DNA of 64,000 nt from Micropruina glycogenica (lineage in GTDB: Bacteria; Actinomycetota; Actinomycetes; Propionibacteriales; Propionibacteriaceae), in NCBI RefSeq assembly GCF_900289045.1, contig NZ_LT985188.1, positions 2,108,001 to 2,172,000 on the forward strand. Direction: 5' to 3'. The notes beneath the pieces are model-generated. The model saw only the letters and a list, made by a program, of their open reading frames with translations, did no database searches and was not told the DNA's origin. This document shows positions 35,091 to 44,261 of this stretch, one piece after another (position 1 is the first letter of the stretch; the number at the start of each line of letters is the position of its first letter). The position numbers and the translations under genes are program-made.

Positions 35091-36751
35091 CGACCCCGGC
35101 CCTCGACGACGCCCGCGAAGCCGCGATCACCGCCTGGCTGACGGACGACCCCGACCCGGCCACCCAGCTCGCGCTGACCCATTTGCGTGATCGGGCCCGC
35201 GACGGCGACCCGTCCGCCCTGGCCGAAATCACCGACGCGTTCGCCGGGCCGCTCACCTTCGGCACCGCCGGGCTGCGGGGCGCGCTCGGCCCAGGCCCGG
35301 GCCGCATGAACCGCGTGGTCGTGGCCCGCGCCGCAGCTGGGCTCGCCGGGTATCTGGTCGACCAGGGCTTGGCCGGTGGCCGCGTGATCATCGGGTACGA
35401 CGCCCGGTACAACTCCGACGTGTTCGCCGCCGACACCGCCGAGATTCTGGCCGGGGCGGGTCTGAAGCCGCTGCTGTGCCACCAGCACCAACCCACCCCG
35501 GTGGTGGCGTTCGGCATTCGCCACTACGGCTGCGTCGCGGGCGTGATCGTCACCGCATCGCACAACCCGCCCCAAGACAACGGCTACAAGGTCTACCTGG
35601 GCGACGGCTCGCAGATCGTGCCACCCGCCGACGCCGACATCGCCGCGCAGATCGCCCTCGCGTCGCAGGGCAGCGTGGCCGAGATCGTTCGCCGCACCGA
35701 CTACGAGTCGCTCGGCGACGAACTGGTCGAGGCCTACCTGGCCCGCGCCGTCCAACTGGTGGCCGACTCGCCGGCGCGCGACGTGACCTGGGTGCACACC
35801 GCGCTGCACGGCGTGGGCACCGAGGCGGTCACCCAGGCCGCCGCCGCCGCGGGCTTTCCGGCACCCCACCTGGTGCACGCCCAGGCGGCCCCCGACCCGG
35901 CGTTTCCGACCGTGGCATTTCCCAACCCCGAAGAGCCGGGCGCCATCGACCTCGCGCTGGCCCGCGCGATCGAGGTGGGCGCCGACCTCGCCGTGGCCAA
36001 CGACCCCGACGCCGACCGCTGTGCGGTGGCCTGCCCGGTGGACGGCTCGTGGCGCATGCTGAGCGGCGACGAACTGGGCTGGCTGCTGGGCTCTGCCTCC
36101 CTGGAGGCCGGGGTGGCCGGCACGTACGCATGCTCGGTCGTGTCGTCCACCCTGTTGGGCGACCTGGCGGCCGCACACGGCCAGCCGTTTGCCCAGACCC
36201 TGACCGGCTTCAAGTGGATCGCGCGGGTTCCCGGGCTGGCCTTCGGCTATGAAGAGGCGCTCGGCTACTGCACCGACCCGGCCGCCGTCGCCGACAAAGA
36301 CGGCATCACGGCGCTGCTGCGGGTGCTGGCCCTGACCGCCGCGCTCAAGGCCGACGGCCGCACCCTCGCCGACCGGCTCGACGACCTGGCCCGCGACCAC
36401 GGCGTGTGCGTCACCGAACCGCTGAACTACCGGGTGGCCGACGTCTCACTGATCGCCGATGCGATGGACGGGTTGCGTGCGCAGCCGCCCACCGAACTGG
36501 GCGGCGAGGCCGTCCAACTGGTCGACCTGGCCCTCGGCAGCCCCGACCTGCCGCCCACCGACGGCCTGCTGTTTACCGGCGCCCGGGTGCGGGCCGTGGT
36601 GCGTCCGTCGGGCACCGAGCCGAAGCTGAAGTGCTACCTGCAGGTCAGGCTCGGCGCCGAGCGGTCGCGCGACCTGCCGGTGGCGCGGGCCGAGGCGGCC
36701 GCGCTGCTGGCGCGGTTGCGGTCAGATCTGGCCCGGGCCTTGGCGTTGTGA
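35087..36751 (+). CDS. Phosphoglucomutase/phosphomannomutase family phospho-sugar mutase
   Basis: A 554-residue alpha-D-phosphohexomutase fold enzyme with TFGTAGLRGALGPGPGRMNR, the serine site VTASHNPPQDNGYKVY, the metal loop NDPDADRCAV, the sugar loop EEALGYC and the C-terminal phosphate site RPSGTEPKLKCYL. It follows punA and overlaps it by 4 bases; as I recall, deoD and pmmB lie side by side in M. tuberculosis. In this place it may isomerise ribose-1-phosphate to ribose-5-phosphate (phosphopentomutase-like), but this is inference. Confidence 0.9.
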   Translation: MTTPALDDAREAAITAWLTDDPDPATQLALTHLRDRARDGDPSALAEITDAFAGPLTFGTAGLRGALGPGPGRMNRVVVARAAAGLAGYLVDQGLAGGRVIIGYDARYNSDVFAADTAEILAGAGLKPLLCHQHQPTPVVAFGIRHYGCVAGVIVTASHNPPQDNGYKVYLGDGSQIVPPADADIAAQIALASQGSVAEIVRRTDYESLGDELVEAYLARAVQLVADSPARDVTWVHTALHGVGTEAVTQAAAAAGFPAPHLVHAQAAPDPAFPTVAFPNPEEPGAIDLALARAIEVGADLAVANDPDADRCAVACPVDGSWRMLSGDELGWLLGSASLEAGVAGTYACSVVSSTLLGDLAAAHGQPFAQTLTGFKWIARVPGLAFGYEEALGYCTDPAAVADKDGITALLRVLALTAALKADGRTLADRLDDLARDHGVCVTEPLNYRVADVSLIADAMDGLRAQPPTELGGEAVQLVDLALGSPDLPPTDGLLFTGARVRAVVRPSGTEPKLKCYLQVRLGAERSRDLPVARAEAAALLARLRSDLARALAL

Positions 36752-36795
36752 ACCGCTCGTTGCGTGCCCCGCGGCGCCCCTGGTTCGATGGGCGT

Positions 36796-37581
36796 ATGAC
36801 CGCACAGACCACCTCGTCGGCAGACGGCACCACGATCGCCTACCACGAGCAGGGCGAGGGCCCGGCCGTGGTGATCGTCAACGGCGCCATGTCGACGGCC
36901 GGCGACGCCGGCGACCTCGCGTCCGCCCTGGCGGGGGCCGGGTACCGCGCCGTCAGCTACGACCGGCGGGCGCGGGTCGACAGCGGTGACACCAGGCCGT
37001 ACGCGCCGCAGCGCGAGGCCGAAGACCTGGCGGCCGTGATCGACGCGGTGGGAGGGGTGGCGGCGGTGCTCGGTCACTCGTCGGGCGCCGTGCTGGCGCT
37101 CTACGCCGGCTCGCTGGGGGTGCGGGTGGGGCACCTGTTCCTGTCCGAACCGCCGTTCAACTTCGGCGACGACGCCCCCGAGGGCTTCGAGCAGCGGCTG
37201 CAGCAGTTGGTCGACGACGGCAAGCCGGACGACGCCGTCGTCACCTTTCAGCGCGAGGCGATCGGCCTGCCCGAACCGGTGATCGAACAGATCAAGCAGG
37301 CGCCGTTTTTTCCTTCGTTGGTGAAGCTGGCCCAGTCGGTGGTCTACGACGCCACGCTGACCCGGCACGTGTCGACCCCCACCGATGCCATGACCGGCAT
37401 CCAGTCGCCGGTGACCATTCTGTGCGGCGTGCAGACGTTTCCCGACCTGCAGGCCGCGGCCGTGCGGCTGGCGCAGGTGATGCCGCAGGCCGAGTCGCTG
37501 CGGGTGGCCGAGTCCGTCGACCATCGGATCGACCCGTCGGCCACCACGGCCATCGTCGCCGCCCGGGTGCCGCGCGGCTGA
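36796..37581 (+). CDS. Alpha/beta hydrolase
   Basis: A 261-residue serine hydrolase. Nucleophile elbow GHSSGAV in AAVLGHSSGAVLALY, oxyanion region VVIVNGAM, and DHRID near the end for the His. The acid residue is not obvious (ILCGVQTFPD). Substrate unknown. Start ATG with TTCGAT 6 bases upstream. Compare with the pseudo-hydrolase at 7598-8233, which has lost this serine. Confidence 0.85.
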   Translation: MTAQTTSSADGTTIAYHEQGEGPAVVIVNGAMSTAGDAGDLASALAGAGYRAVSYDRRARVDSGDTRPYAPQREAEDLAAVIDAVGGVAAVLGHSSGAVLALYAGSLGVRVGHLFLSEPPFNFGDDAPEGFEQRLQQLVDDGKPDDAVVTFQREAIGLPEPVIEQIKQAPFFPSLVKLAQSVVYDATLTRHVSTPTDAMTGIQSPVTILCGVQTFPDLQAAAVRLAQVMPQAESLRVAESVDHRIDPSATTAIVAARVPRG

Positions 37582-37593
37582 TTCGCGGGTCCC

Positions 37594-37620
37594 CGTCGTC
37601 CCGGCGCACGCCGGGATCTC
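37594..37620. repeat. Family B palindromic repeat
   Basis: Core CCCGGCGCACGCCGGG with ATCTC flank, inverse orientation, between the hydrolase and the kinase-like gene. Confidence 0.72.
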
Positions 37621-37645
37621 ATCACCCCACCTCGACCGCGCACCA

Positions 37646-37651
37646 TAGACT
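37646..37651 (+). promoter_or_regulatory. -10 box TAGACT
   Basis: TAGACT ends 7 bases before the ATG at 37659. Confidence 0.5.
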
Positions 37652-37658
37652 GCCGCCC

Positions 37659-38258
37659 ATGCAGCGACGCCTGGTGCTCGTGGCCGGCCCGTCCGGCAGC
37701 GGCAAGTCGAGGGTGGTGCTGGCGTCCGGGCTGCCGCAGGTGCGGCTCGACGACTTCTACCACGACCACGACCACCCGGGGCTGCCGCAGACCCTGGGCA
37801 TTCCCGACTGGGACCACCCCGCCACCTGGAACGGCGAGGCCGCCGTCGCGGCGCTGGCCGAGCTGCTCGCCACCGGACGCACCGACACCCCCGACTACTC
37901 GATTCCCGAGTCGTGCAAGGTGGGCGACAAGGAACTGACCATTCCCGACGACGCCGACCTCGTGCTCGCCGAGGGCATCTTCGCGATCGAGGCGCTGCCC
38001 TTGGCCCGCGAAGCCGGGCTCGACGTCACGGGCATCTTCATCGACCGTCCCGGGGCACTGGTGGCCTGGTACCGGTTCCGTCGCGACTTGAAGCAGAAGC
38101 GCAAACCGCCGTGGGTGCTGGTGCGGCGGGGGCTCGCCCTCTGGCGGGCGCAGGGCGCACTGAAGCGCAAGGCGTTGGCGGCCGGGTTCGAGCCGGTTGG
38201 GTACGCCGAAGCCGAGGCGATGCTGGGCACCGGGGCGAGCGACACGGTTGACACCTAG
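37659..38258 (+). CDS. P-loop ATPase, uridine kinase-like
   Basis: A 199-residue nucleotide-binding protein with Walker A GPSGSGKS (residues 10-17), then RLDDFYHDHDHPGLPQ and IPDWDHPATWNG, the uridine kinase/phosphoribulokinase style of substrate loop. The LAEGIFAIEALPL is the Walker B region. Small length suggests a nucleoside or sugar kinase. Substrate not identified. Confidence 0.78.
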   Translation: MQRRLVLVAGPSGSGKSRVVLASGLPQVRLDDFYHDHDHPGLPQTLGIPDWDHPATWNGEAAVAALAELLATGRTDTPDYSIPESCKVGDKELTIPDDADLVLAEGIFAIEALPLAREAGLDVTGIFIDRPGALVAWYRFRRDLKQKRKPPWVLVRRGLALWRAQGALKRKALAAGFEPVGYAEAEAMLGTGASDTVDT

Positions 38259-38285
38259 ACAGCCAATGCCTAGCGTGTCTAGGCA
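38248..38285 (+). promoter_or_regulatory. padR promoter with palindromic operator
   Basis: TTGACA (38248-38253) and TAGCGT (38271-38276) are spaced by 17 bases, a near-consensus housekeeping promoter. The palindrome TGCCTAG-CGTGT-CTAGGCA (38267-38285) overlaps the -10 box and runs to the start codon, so PadR probably represses its own gene. Confidence 0.72.
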
Positions 38286-38635
38286 TGAAGGGTGACGTGT
38301 TACGGGGACATCTTGATCTGCTGGTTCTGCAGGTGCTGGCCGACAACCCGCTGCACGGGTACGCGATCATCGATGAACTGAAGCGCCGAACGGACGACGC
38401 GCTCGAGGTGCCCGAGGGCACGCTGTACCCCGTGCTGCACCGGCTGGAGCGCGAACGGCTGCTCGAGGCGTCCTGGGCCGAGGTGAACGGACGCCGGCGC
38501 AAGTCGTACCGGCTCACGCACCTCGGCACCCAAGCGCTGGCCGAACGTCGGCGGGGCTGGACGGATTTCCGCTCCGCCATCGACGCCGTGCTCGGCGGCC
38601 CCACCGCGCAGCCCAGCGTTGGGAGGACGCCATGA
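38285..38635 (+). CDS. PadR family transcriptional repressor
   Basis: A 116-residue winged-helix regulator: LRGHLDLLVLQVLADNPLHGYAIIDELK, then LEVPEGTLYPVLHRLERERLLEASW and RRRKSYRLT, the PadR signature. ATG overlaps its operator, so its mRNA is probably leaderless. It overlaps the next gene by 4 bases and may control it. Confidence 0.92.
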   Translation: MKGDVLRGHLDLLVLQVLADNPLHGYAIIDELKRRTDDALEVPEGTLYPVLHRLERERLLEASWAEVNGRRRKSYRLTHLGTQALAERRRGWTDFRSAIDAVLGGPTAQPSVGRTP

Positions 38636-39702
38636 TCCGCCGCACCCACAAGGCCCGAGTGAGCCGACCGGTCTTCGACGCCCCCGACCCGATCGACGCC
38701 TATCTGGACGCCCTGTGGCTGTCGTTGCGGAATCAGGCCGATCGCAACGACCTGGTGGCTGAGGCGGAGGACCACCTGCGCGAGGCGGTCGAGCGACAGG
38801 TGGCGTCCGGCACCGAACCGTCGGCCGCTCACGAACTGGCACTGCGCGAGTTCGGCGACGCCGCCCTGGTCGCCCGTGCGCTCGTCCGGACCCGGCTGCA
38901 CACGGTACCCCGGCCAACCCCGGCCACCCGGGCTGCCGGACGACTCGGCAAATGGGCGGGCATCGCCTGGCTACTCGCAGTGGCGACGTACGTCTACCAG
39001 CTCTGCTCGAACCCGTGGCTGGCCGAGCGCTACCTGTTGTTCCAGGTCGTGGCCGGCATGGCGACCCTGCTCACCAGCGTGCTGATGTTCGGCTTGTTCG
39101 CCCGGGCCGGTGCCGCGCGATCCCCCCGGCTGATGCTGGCCCTCCCGGTCACCCTGCTGACGCTGGCCGGCAACACTGTCTTCACCTGGATGTGGTCGAT
39201 CACCAACCTCCAGCTCGCCCTGACCCTGTGGCTGGCGCTGCTCGAGTGCCGACGCGCCGGGCTTTGGCCGGGCCATGGTGTCGGCCGGCTCTCGGTGCTG
39301 ATCTGGCCGTTGGCGGCTCTGGTCTCGCGGGCGGGCTCCCTGCTGCGGATCGGCCCATTGGACGAGTACGGCGACTATCCGCTGCTGGACTCGTGGGCGT
39401 TCAGCTGCGCGGCCGCGGCATTCGCCCTGGCCTGCTGGTTGATCGGCTCGGCGCTGGCCAGCGAGCCGGTCGATGAAGCCGCGCGGGTGCGGCTGGTGCC
39501 GGCCATGCCGATCGCTGTGGCCGACCCCTCCAGCACGCCGCGAACCTGGCCCGCCGGGGTCGCCGCCGACGGGGTGACCGGCTCCGCGGCCTCCGATCAC
39601 CTTTCGACCACCGGGTCAAGCCGCGACACCGACCGGGCCAGCACCCGCCGGCAGCCCGACTCGGCCACCCAGTGGGGTCCGCCCGAAACACACCCGCACT
39701 GA
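38632..39702 (+). CDS. HAAS-domain membrane protein linked to PadR
   Basis: A 356-residue protein. The N-terminal region (about 20-95) is a HAAS/permease-prefix domain (YLDALWLSLRNQADRNDLVA, then EAEDHLREAVERQ and LREFGDAALVAR). About six or seven membrane segments follow (about 105-280), then a hydrophilic tail. This pairing of a PadR repressor with a HAAS membrane protein is common, often near ABC transporters, and is thought to signal envelope state. No transporter is next to it here. Confidence 0.8.
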   Translation: MIRRTHKARVSRPVFDAPDPIDAYLDALWLSLRNQADRNDLVAEAEDHLREAVERQVASGTEPSAAHELALREFGDAALVARALVRTRLHTVPRPTPATRAAGRLGKWAGIAWLLAVATYVYQLCSNPWLAERYLLFQVVAGMATLLTSVLMFGLFARAGAARSPRLMLALPVTLLTLAGNTVFTWMWSITNLQLALTLWLALLECRRAGLWPGHGVGRLSVLIWPLAALVSRAGSLLRIGPLDEYGDYPLLDSWAFSCAAAAFALACWLIGSALASEPVDEAARVRLVPAMPIAVADPSSTPRTWPAGVAADGVTGSAASDHLSTTGSSRDTDRASTRRQPDSATQWGPPETHPH

Positions 39703-39764
39703 GGGCGATGGTGCCGCGGCGTAGCCCGGTTTCAAGGGCACGGTTCTTCAGCCTGCGCACAACC

Positions 39765-39802
39765 GGTTGATTTCGCCACCGTAGTCGGTGGCGAAATCAA
39801 CC
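39765..39802. terminator. Perfect 16-base hairpin between convergent genes
   Basis: GGTTGATTTCGCCACC (39765-39780) and GGTGGCGAAATCAACC (39787-39802) pair fully across a 6-base loop (GTAGTC). It is in the gap between convergent HAAS and metG genes, suiting a bidirectional terminator. Nothing else is seen in 39703-39912. Confidence 0.65.
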
Positions 39803-39912
39803 CATTGTTCAGACGATCATATCCGCCGGTGTGAGATCCTCACCTTGGTGGCAATGCCGAACCCGTCGACTGTCACGAAGGCCAGGACCCGACGAACTCC
39901 ACCGGCGCCGAT

Positions 39913-41700
39913 TCAGCCGATCGGGGCCCATTCCGGGCCGGTCTCGGCCAGCTTGGGGTCGAGCTTGGTGAAGATCGGGGACGGCTTGTTCAGCGGCGTG
40001 CCCACCGCGATCGGCGTCGAGCGCCACACGGCTTGCTGGTTGACGTAGTCGCCGCGCAGCACCGGGTAGGGGGCGTCCGCCCCAGGCTCGGTCACCTCGA
40101 CCAGCTCGGGCTGGGCCGCCCACACACCCTCGCCGCCGAGCGCCTCGAACACCTTCTGGGCGGCGTGCGGCAGCAGCGGGGTGAGCAGGGTGTTGCAGTC
40201 CTGCACCACCTGCAGGGCCACGTGCAGCACCGTGTCGCGGCGGGCCGGGTCGTCCTTCAGCTTCCAGGGTTCCTGGTCAGAGATGTACTTGTTGGCCAGC
40301 CCGACCACCCGCATCGCCTCGGTGGTGGCCTGCTTGAACTTGCACCGCGACCAGGCGTCGCCCACCACCGCGTAGGCGTCGCTCGCCGCCTGCAACAGGT
40401 CGCGATCGGCCTCCGTCAGCTCGCCGGCCGCCGGAATCGACCCCACGTTCTTGTGCGCCATCGAGATCGAGCGGTTGACCAGGTTGCCCCACTCGTTGGC
40501 GAGCTCGAAGTTGATCCGCCTGACGAACTCTTCCCAGGTGAAGTCGGTGTCCTGGTTCTCGGGGCCGTTGACCGCGATGAAGTAGCGCAGGGCGTCCGGG
40601 CCGAAGTCGCGCAAGAAGTCGCGCACGTAGATCACGTGCCCACGCGACGACGCCAGTTTCGAACCCGACATGGTGAGGAACTCTGAGCTGACGATCTCGG
40701 TGGGCAGGTCGAGCACCCCGAACGCTGAGGGCTCGCCGCCCTTGTCACCCTGGCCGTTGGCGCCCAGCAGAATGCCCGGCCAGATCACCGAGTGAAAGGT
40801 GATGTTGTCTTTGCCCATGAAGTAGTACGAGCGGGCCTCGTCATTGCTCCACCAGCGCTTCCAGGCGTCGGGGTCGCCCGACCGCTTCGCCCACTCGATG
40901 GACGCCGACAGGTACCCGATCACCGCGTCGAACCACACGTAGATGCGCTTCATGGGGGCGTCGCGCCACTCGTCCAACGGAATCGGCACGCCCCAGTCGA
41001 GATCGCGGGTGATCGCGCGTGGACGCAGTTCGGCCAGCAGGTTCTCGCTGAACTTCAGCACGTTGGGACGCCAGTCGGTGCGGGTCTGCAGCCACTCGCC
41101 CAAAGCACCGGCCAGCGCCGGCAGGTCGAGAAAGAAGTGCTCGGTCTCGATGAACTGCGGGGTCTCACCGTTGATCTTCGACCGCGGGTCGATCAGGTCG
41201 ATCGGGTCGAGCTGGCGTCCGCAGTTGTCGCACTGATCGCCGCGTGCCCCGTCGAAGCCGCAATGCGGGCAGGTGCCCTCGATGTAGCGGTCGGGCAGGG
41301 TGCGTCCGGTGGACGGGCTGATCGCCCCCATCTCGCGCTGCACCGCCACGTACCCGTTGGCATGCAGGGCCCTGAACAGCTCTTGGACGGTCTCGCGATG
41401 GTTGATCGTGGTGGTGCGGGTGTACAGGTCGTAGCAGCAGCCGAGTCCCTGCAGGTCTTCGGCGATCACCCGGTGGTACTTGTCGGCGGTCTGCTGCGGC
41501 GTGAGTCCCTCTTTCTCGGCCTGCACCTGAATGGCGGTGCCGTGCTCGTCGGTGCCCGACACCATCAGCACGTCGTTGCCGGCCATGCGCATGTAGCGCG
41601 AGAAGACGTCCGAAGGAACGCCGAAGCCGGAAACGTGGCCGATGTGCCGCGGGCCGTTGGCGTAGGGCCAGGCCACGGCGGTCAGGATGGGTGAACTCAT
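39913..41700 (-). CDS. metG: Methionine--tRNA ligase
   Basis: Charges tRNA-Met. 595 residues, class Ia. HIGH at residues 19-22, an early Rossmann segment, zinc-binding [18 protein letters not shown], and the KMSKS-type loop [15 protein letters not shown] in the archaeal-style form with one zinc knuckle. [22 protein letters not shown] begins the anticodon-binding helices. A start three codons upstream is possible, but a -10 box (TAGTAT) 7 bases before ATG 41700 favours this one. Single copy in the window. Confidence 0.95.
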   Translation of the reverse strand: MSSPILTAVAWPYANGPRHIGHVSGFGVPSDVFSRYMRMAGNDVLMVSGTDEHGTAIQVQAEKEGLTPQQTADKYHRVIAEDLQGLGCCYDLYTRTTTINHRETVQELFRALHANGYVAVQREMGAISPSTGRTLPDRYIEGTCPHCGFDGARGDQCDNCGRQLDPIDLIDPRSKINGETPQFIETEHFFLDLPALAGALGEWLQTRTDWRPNVLKFSENLLAELRPRAITRDLDWGVPIPLDEWRDAPMKRIYVWFDAVIGYLSASIEWAKRSGDPDAWKRWWSNDEARSYYFMGKDNITFHSVIWPGILLGANGQGDKGGEPSAFGVLDLPTEIVSSEFLTMSGSKLASSRGHVIYVRDFLRDFGPDALRYFIAVNGPENQDTDFTWEEFVRRINFELANEWGNLVNRSISMAHKNVGSIPAAGELTEADRDLLQAASDAYAVVGDAWSRCKFKQATTEAMRVVGLANKYISDQEPWKLKDDPARRDTVLHVALQVVQDCNTLLTPLLPHAAQKVFEALGGEGVWAAQPELVEVTEPGADAPYPVLRGDYVNQQAVWRSTPIAVGTPLNKPSPIFTKLDPKLAETGPEWAPIG

Positions 41701-41707
41701 GGTTCTC

Positions 41708-41713
41708 ATACTA
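41708..41713 (-). promoter_or_regulatory. -10 box TAGTAT for metG
   Basis: Minus-strand TAGTAT ends 7 bases before ATG 41700. Confidence 0.6.
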
Positions 41714-41835
41714 TTGGCGCTCTGGCAGCGGCCCGTACCGATGCCCCGGGTGTGGTTACGAGACGGTTAACAACGAGCTGACTAGCGGTGACGTGCAACC
41801 CTCAAGTTCAAGTATCGCGGGGTCGTGATTGACCC

Positions 41836-41841
41836 TACGAT
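41836..41841 (+). promoter_or_regulatory. -10 box TACGAT for the phosphate transporter gene
   Basis: TACGAT ends 6 bases before the GTG at 41848. Confidence 0.5.
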
Positions 41842-41847
41842 GATTGT

Positions 41848-43074
41848 GTGTCCCCCGAGCTGATCCTCTTGGCGCTCGTTGTCGTAACGGCTCTGGCCTT
41901 CGACTTCACGAACGGTTTTCACGACACGGCCAACGCCATGGCCGCATCGATCGCCACGAAGGCGCTGACGCCCAAAACCGCGGTCGTGCTGTGCGCCTCG
42001 CTCAACCTGGTGGGCGCCCTGTTGTCGGTCGAGGTGGCGCTGACCGTCACCAACGCCGTGATCAACCTGCAGAACCCCGACGGAACACCGCGGGCCGAGT
42101 TACTCGCCGACGGCGGCGACAAACTGCTGCTGATTCTGCTCGCGGGCTTGGCCGGCGCGATCATCTGGAACCTCGCCACCTGGCTGTGGGGGCTGCCGTC
42201 CAGCTCATCGCACGCGTTGTTCGGGGGCCTGATCGGCGCCACGATGGCCGGCCTGGGCTGGGGTGGCGTCAAGTGGGTCGGCGACGGCACCAAGCTCGAC
42301 GGCGTGGTCGGCAAGGTGATCATTCCCGGGTTCATGTCGCCGGCGATCGCGATGATCGTGGCGATGGTGGGCACCCATTTCGTGTTCAAGGTGGCAGCCT
42401 CGCTGTCGGAGCGCTACCGCCGCAGCGGCTTTCGCTGGGGTCAGGTCGGCGCCGCATCACTGATGTCGATCTCGCACGGCACCAACGACGCCCAGAAGAC
42501 CATGGGCGTCATCACGCTGGCCCTGATCGCGTCCGGTGAATGGAGCGACACCCACTCGGTGCCGCTGTGGGTGAAACTCGCCTGCGCCGTCACCATCGCG
42601 CTGGGCACCTATCTCGGCGGCTGGCGCATCATTCGCACCATGGGCAAGGGTCTGGTCGAGATCGAACCCCCGCAGGGCATGAGCGCCGACATGAGCTCGG
42701 CCGCGGTGATCCTGGCGTCCAGCCAACTCGGCTTCGCACTGTCGACCACCCACGTCGCGACCGGCTCGATTCTCGGCTCCGGCGTTGGACGCCCCGGGGC
42801 GCAGGTGCGCTGGGCAGTGGCCGGACGGATGGCGTCCGGCTGGTTGAGCACCCTGCCGTCGGCCGCGGCGGTCGGCGCGCTGATGTTCTTCATCGGCAAC
42901 TCGATGGGCACCGGTTGGGGCGCGGCGGTCGTGGTGCTGCTGCTGCTCGGGGCCGGGGTGTACATGTGGCTGCACTCGCGCAAAGAGCCGATCGGACACC
43001 ACAACGTCAACGACGAGTGGGAAGACGCCAAGACCAAGAAGGACAAGGCCCAGAAGAACGAGGTGGCGGTCTGA
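41848..43074 (+). CDS. pit: Inorganic phosphate transporter, PiT family
   Basis: A 408-residue low-affinity phosphate (metal-phosphate/H+) permease. Both PHO4 halves are seen: FDFTNGFHDTANAMAASIAT near residue 15 and SISHGTNDAQKTMGVITLAL near the middle, with about ten membrane segments; a Lys-rich tail (AKTKKDKAQKNEVAV) is cytoplasmic. GTG start with a -10 box 6 bases upstream. It overlaps the next gene by one base (TGATG). Confidence 0.93.
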   Translation: MSPELILLALVVVTALAFDFTNGFHDTANAMAASIATKALTPKTAVVLCASLNLVGALLSVEVALTVTNAVINLQNPDGTPRAELLADGGDKLLLILLAGLAGAIIWNLATWLWGLPSSSSHALFGGLIGATMAGLGWGGVKWVGDGTKLDGVVGKVIIPGFMSPAIAMIVAMVGTHFVFKVAASLSERYRRSGFRWGQVGAASLMSISHGTNDAQKTMGVITLALIASGEWSDTHSVPLWVKLACAVTIALGTYLGGWRIIRTMGKGLVEIEPPQGMSADMSSAAVILASSQLGFALSTTHVATGSILGSGVGRPGAQVRWAVAGRMASGWLSTLPSAAAVGALMFFIGNSMGTGWGAAVVVLLLLGAGVYMWLHSRKEPIGHHNVNDEWEDAKTKKDKAQKNEVAV

Positions 43075-43355
43075 TGTGGCTTTCGGCTCTTAACGGCTTC
43101 TGGCAGGTGCTGCTGGCCGGCCTGCTGCTCGGGTCTGGCCTGCCGATTCTGTTCGCCCTCGGTGTGAAGTCGATCGCCTGGGCCCACGGCGACCTGCCCG
43201 ATCGGGCGGCCAACCCGGCGGGCAAGCTCGTCGCCGGTGCGCTGTTCGCGGTGGTGCTGCTGGCCGTGCTGCTCGGCCTGAGCTACATCGTCGCCCACGG
43301 CTTCGGCTACACGCTGGTGTGGAACGGCATGCTGCCGTCCTTCACCCACAAGTAG
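43074..43355 (+). CDS. Small membrane protein coupled to pit
   Basis: A 93-residue protein with two membrane segments (about 9-30 and 50-75) around a short hydrophilic loop (WAHGDLPDRAANPAGK). Its ATG shares a base with the pit stop. It is too small to recognise by motif; the coupling suggests a role with the transporter. Confidence 0.75.
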   Translation: MWLSALNGFWQVLLAGLLLGSGLPILFALGVKSIAWAHGDLPDRAANPAGKLVAGALFAVVLLAVLLGLSYIVAHGFGYTLVWNGMLPSFTHK

Positions 43356-43374
43356 CGATCATCGGGCGCCCTAC

Positions 43375-43426
43375 CGCTGGTTGAGCTTGTCGAAACCCCG
43401 AGCCACGATCGGTCTCGACCAGCGAC
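43375..43426. repeat. Family A repeat pair
   Basis: CGCTGGTTGAGCTTGTCGAA at 43375 followed by ACCCC, and GGTCTCGACCAGCGAC at 43411; inverted copies in the spacer downstream of the pit operon. Confidence 0.68.
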
Positions 43427-43512
43427 AGTCGCCGCCGTTGCGACGCTCGCCAGGTGCCCCTGGTCGTGACGCGAGTTGGGGACGGTTACTACGTCGCGCA
43501 ACCCGCTGATTG

Positions 43513-44199
43513 TCAGTCGCTCTGCGCACAAGGGGTGAGCTGCCGCGCGGCTGCCGGAGCCTCGGCGCGCACCGCCACCCAGGGCAGGAAGAACTGGGTC
43601 AGCGGCCCGATGCCCAGGGCGAAGACCACCGTGCCCACGCCCGCCGTGCCGCCCAGCACCAAGCCGAGCGCCAGCACCGTGAGCTCGATCAACGAGCGCA
43701 CCAGGCGCAGGCTGCGGCCCGTGCGCCGCGCAAGCCCGGTCATCAGCCCGTCCCGCGGGCCGCGACCCAACTGGGCGCCGATGTAGACCGCACCCGCGAG
43801 CCCGTTCAGCACCACGCCGCCGAGCATCAGCGCGACCCGGGCCGGCCAGCCGTCCACCACCGGCAGCCAGGCCAGAGAGACGTCGACGGCCAAACCGATC
43901 GCGATGGCGTTGGCCAGCGTGCCGATGCCGGGCCGCTCCCCCACCGGAATCCAGAACAGCAGCACCACGAAGCTCACCACGATGGTGATCTGGCCGAAGC
44001 TCAGCGGCAGCCAATGCTCGAGGCCCGTGGTGAGCACGTCCCACGGCGCGACGCCGAGGTTGCCGCGAATCATCAGGGCGATCGAGAAGCCGAACAGCCA
44101 CAGCCCGGCGAACAGTTGCACGATGCGGCGCGGCAGGCGTCCGGTGCGCAGTTGGCCGATGGGGCCGAGGTTCGAGATCTCGATGGACGGTCTGGTCAT
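43513..44199 (-). CDS. yczE: YczE-type membrane protein
   Basis: A 228-residue membrane protein of the YczE/YitT-like group. It has about six segments, with LFAGLWLFGFSIALMIRGNL, GVAPWDVLTTGLEHWLPLS and AVYIGAQLGRGPRDGLMTGL as family signatures. Function unknown. It is divergent from a MocR-type regulator (yczR-like), and this pairing is widely conserved, so the regulator probably controls it. Confidence 0.85.
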   Translation of the reverse strand: MTRPSIEISNLGPIGQLRTGRLPRRIVQLFAGLWLFGFSIALMIRGNLGVAPWDVLTTGLEHWLPLSFGQITIVVSFVVLLFWIPVGERPGIGTLANAIAIGLAVDVSLAWLPVVDGWPARVALMLGGVVLNGLAGAVYIGAQLGRGPRDGLMTGLARRTGRSLRLVRSLIELTVLALGLVLGGTAGVGTVVFALGIGPLTQFFLPWVAVRAEAPAAARQLTPCAQSD

Positions 44200-44219
44200 G
44201 ACGCAAACCCTCGCACCGA

Positions 44220-44244
44220 ATTGGCCTTGTAGCAAAGGGCCAAT
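44220..44244. promoter_or_regulatory. Palindromic operator between yczE and yczR
   Basis: ATTGGCC (44220-44226) and GGCCAAT (44238-44244) are perfect inverted arms with an 11-base spacer, midway between divergent starts at 44199 and 44262. MocR regulators bind such sites. Confidence 0.68.
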
Positions 44245-44261
44245 CGTGTGAGAGTGGCTTG

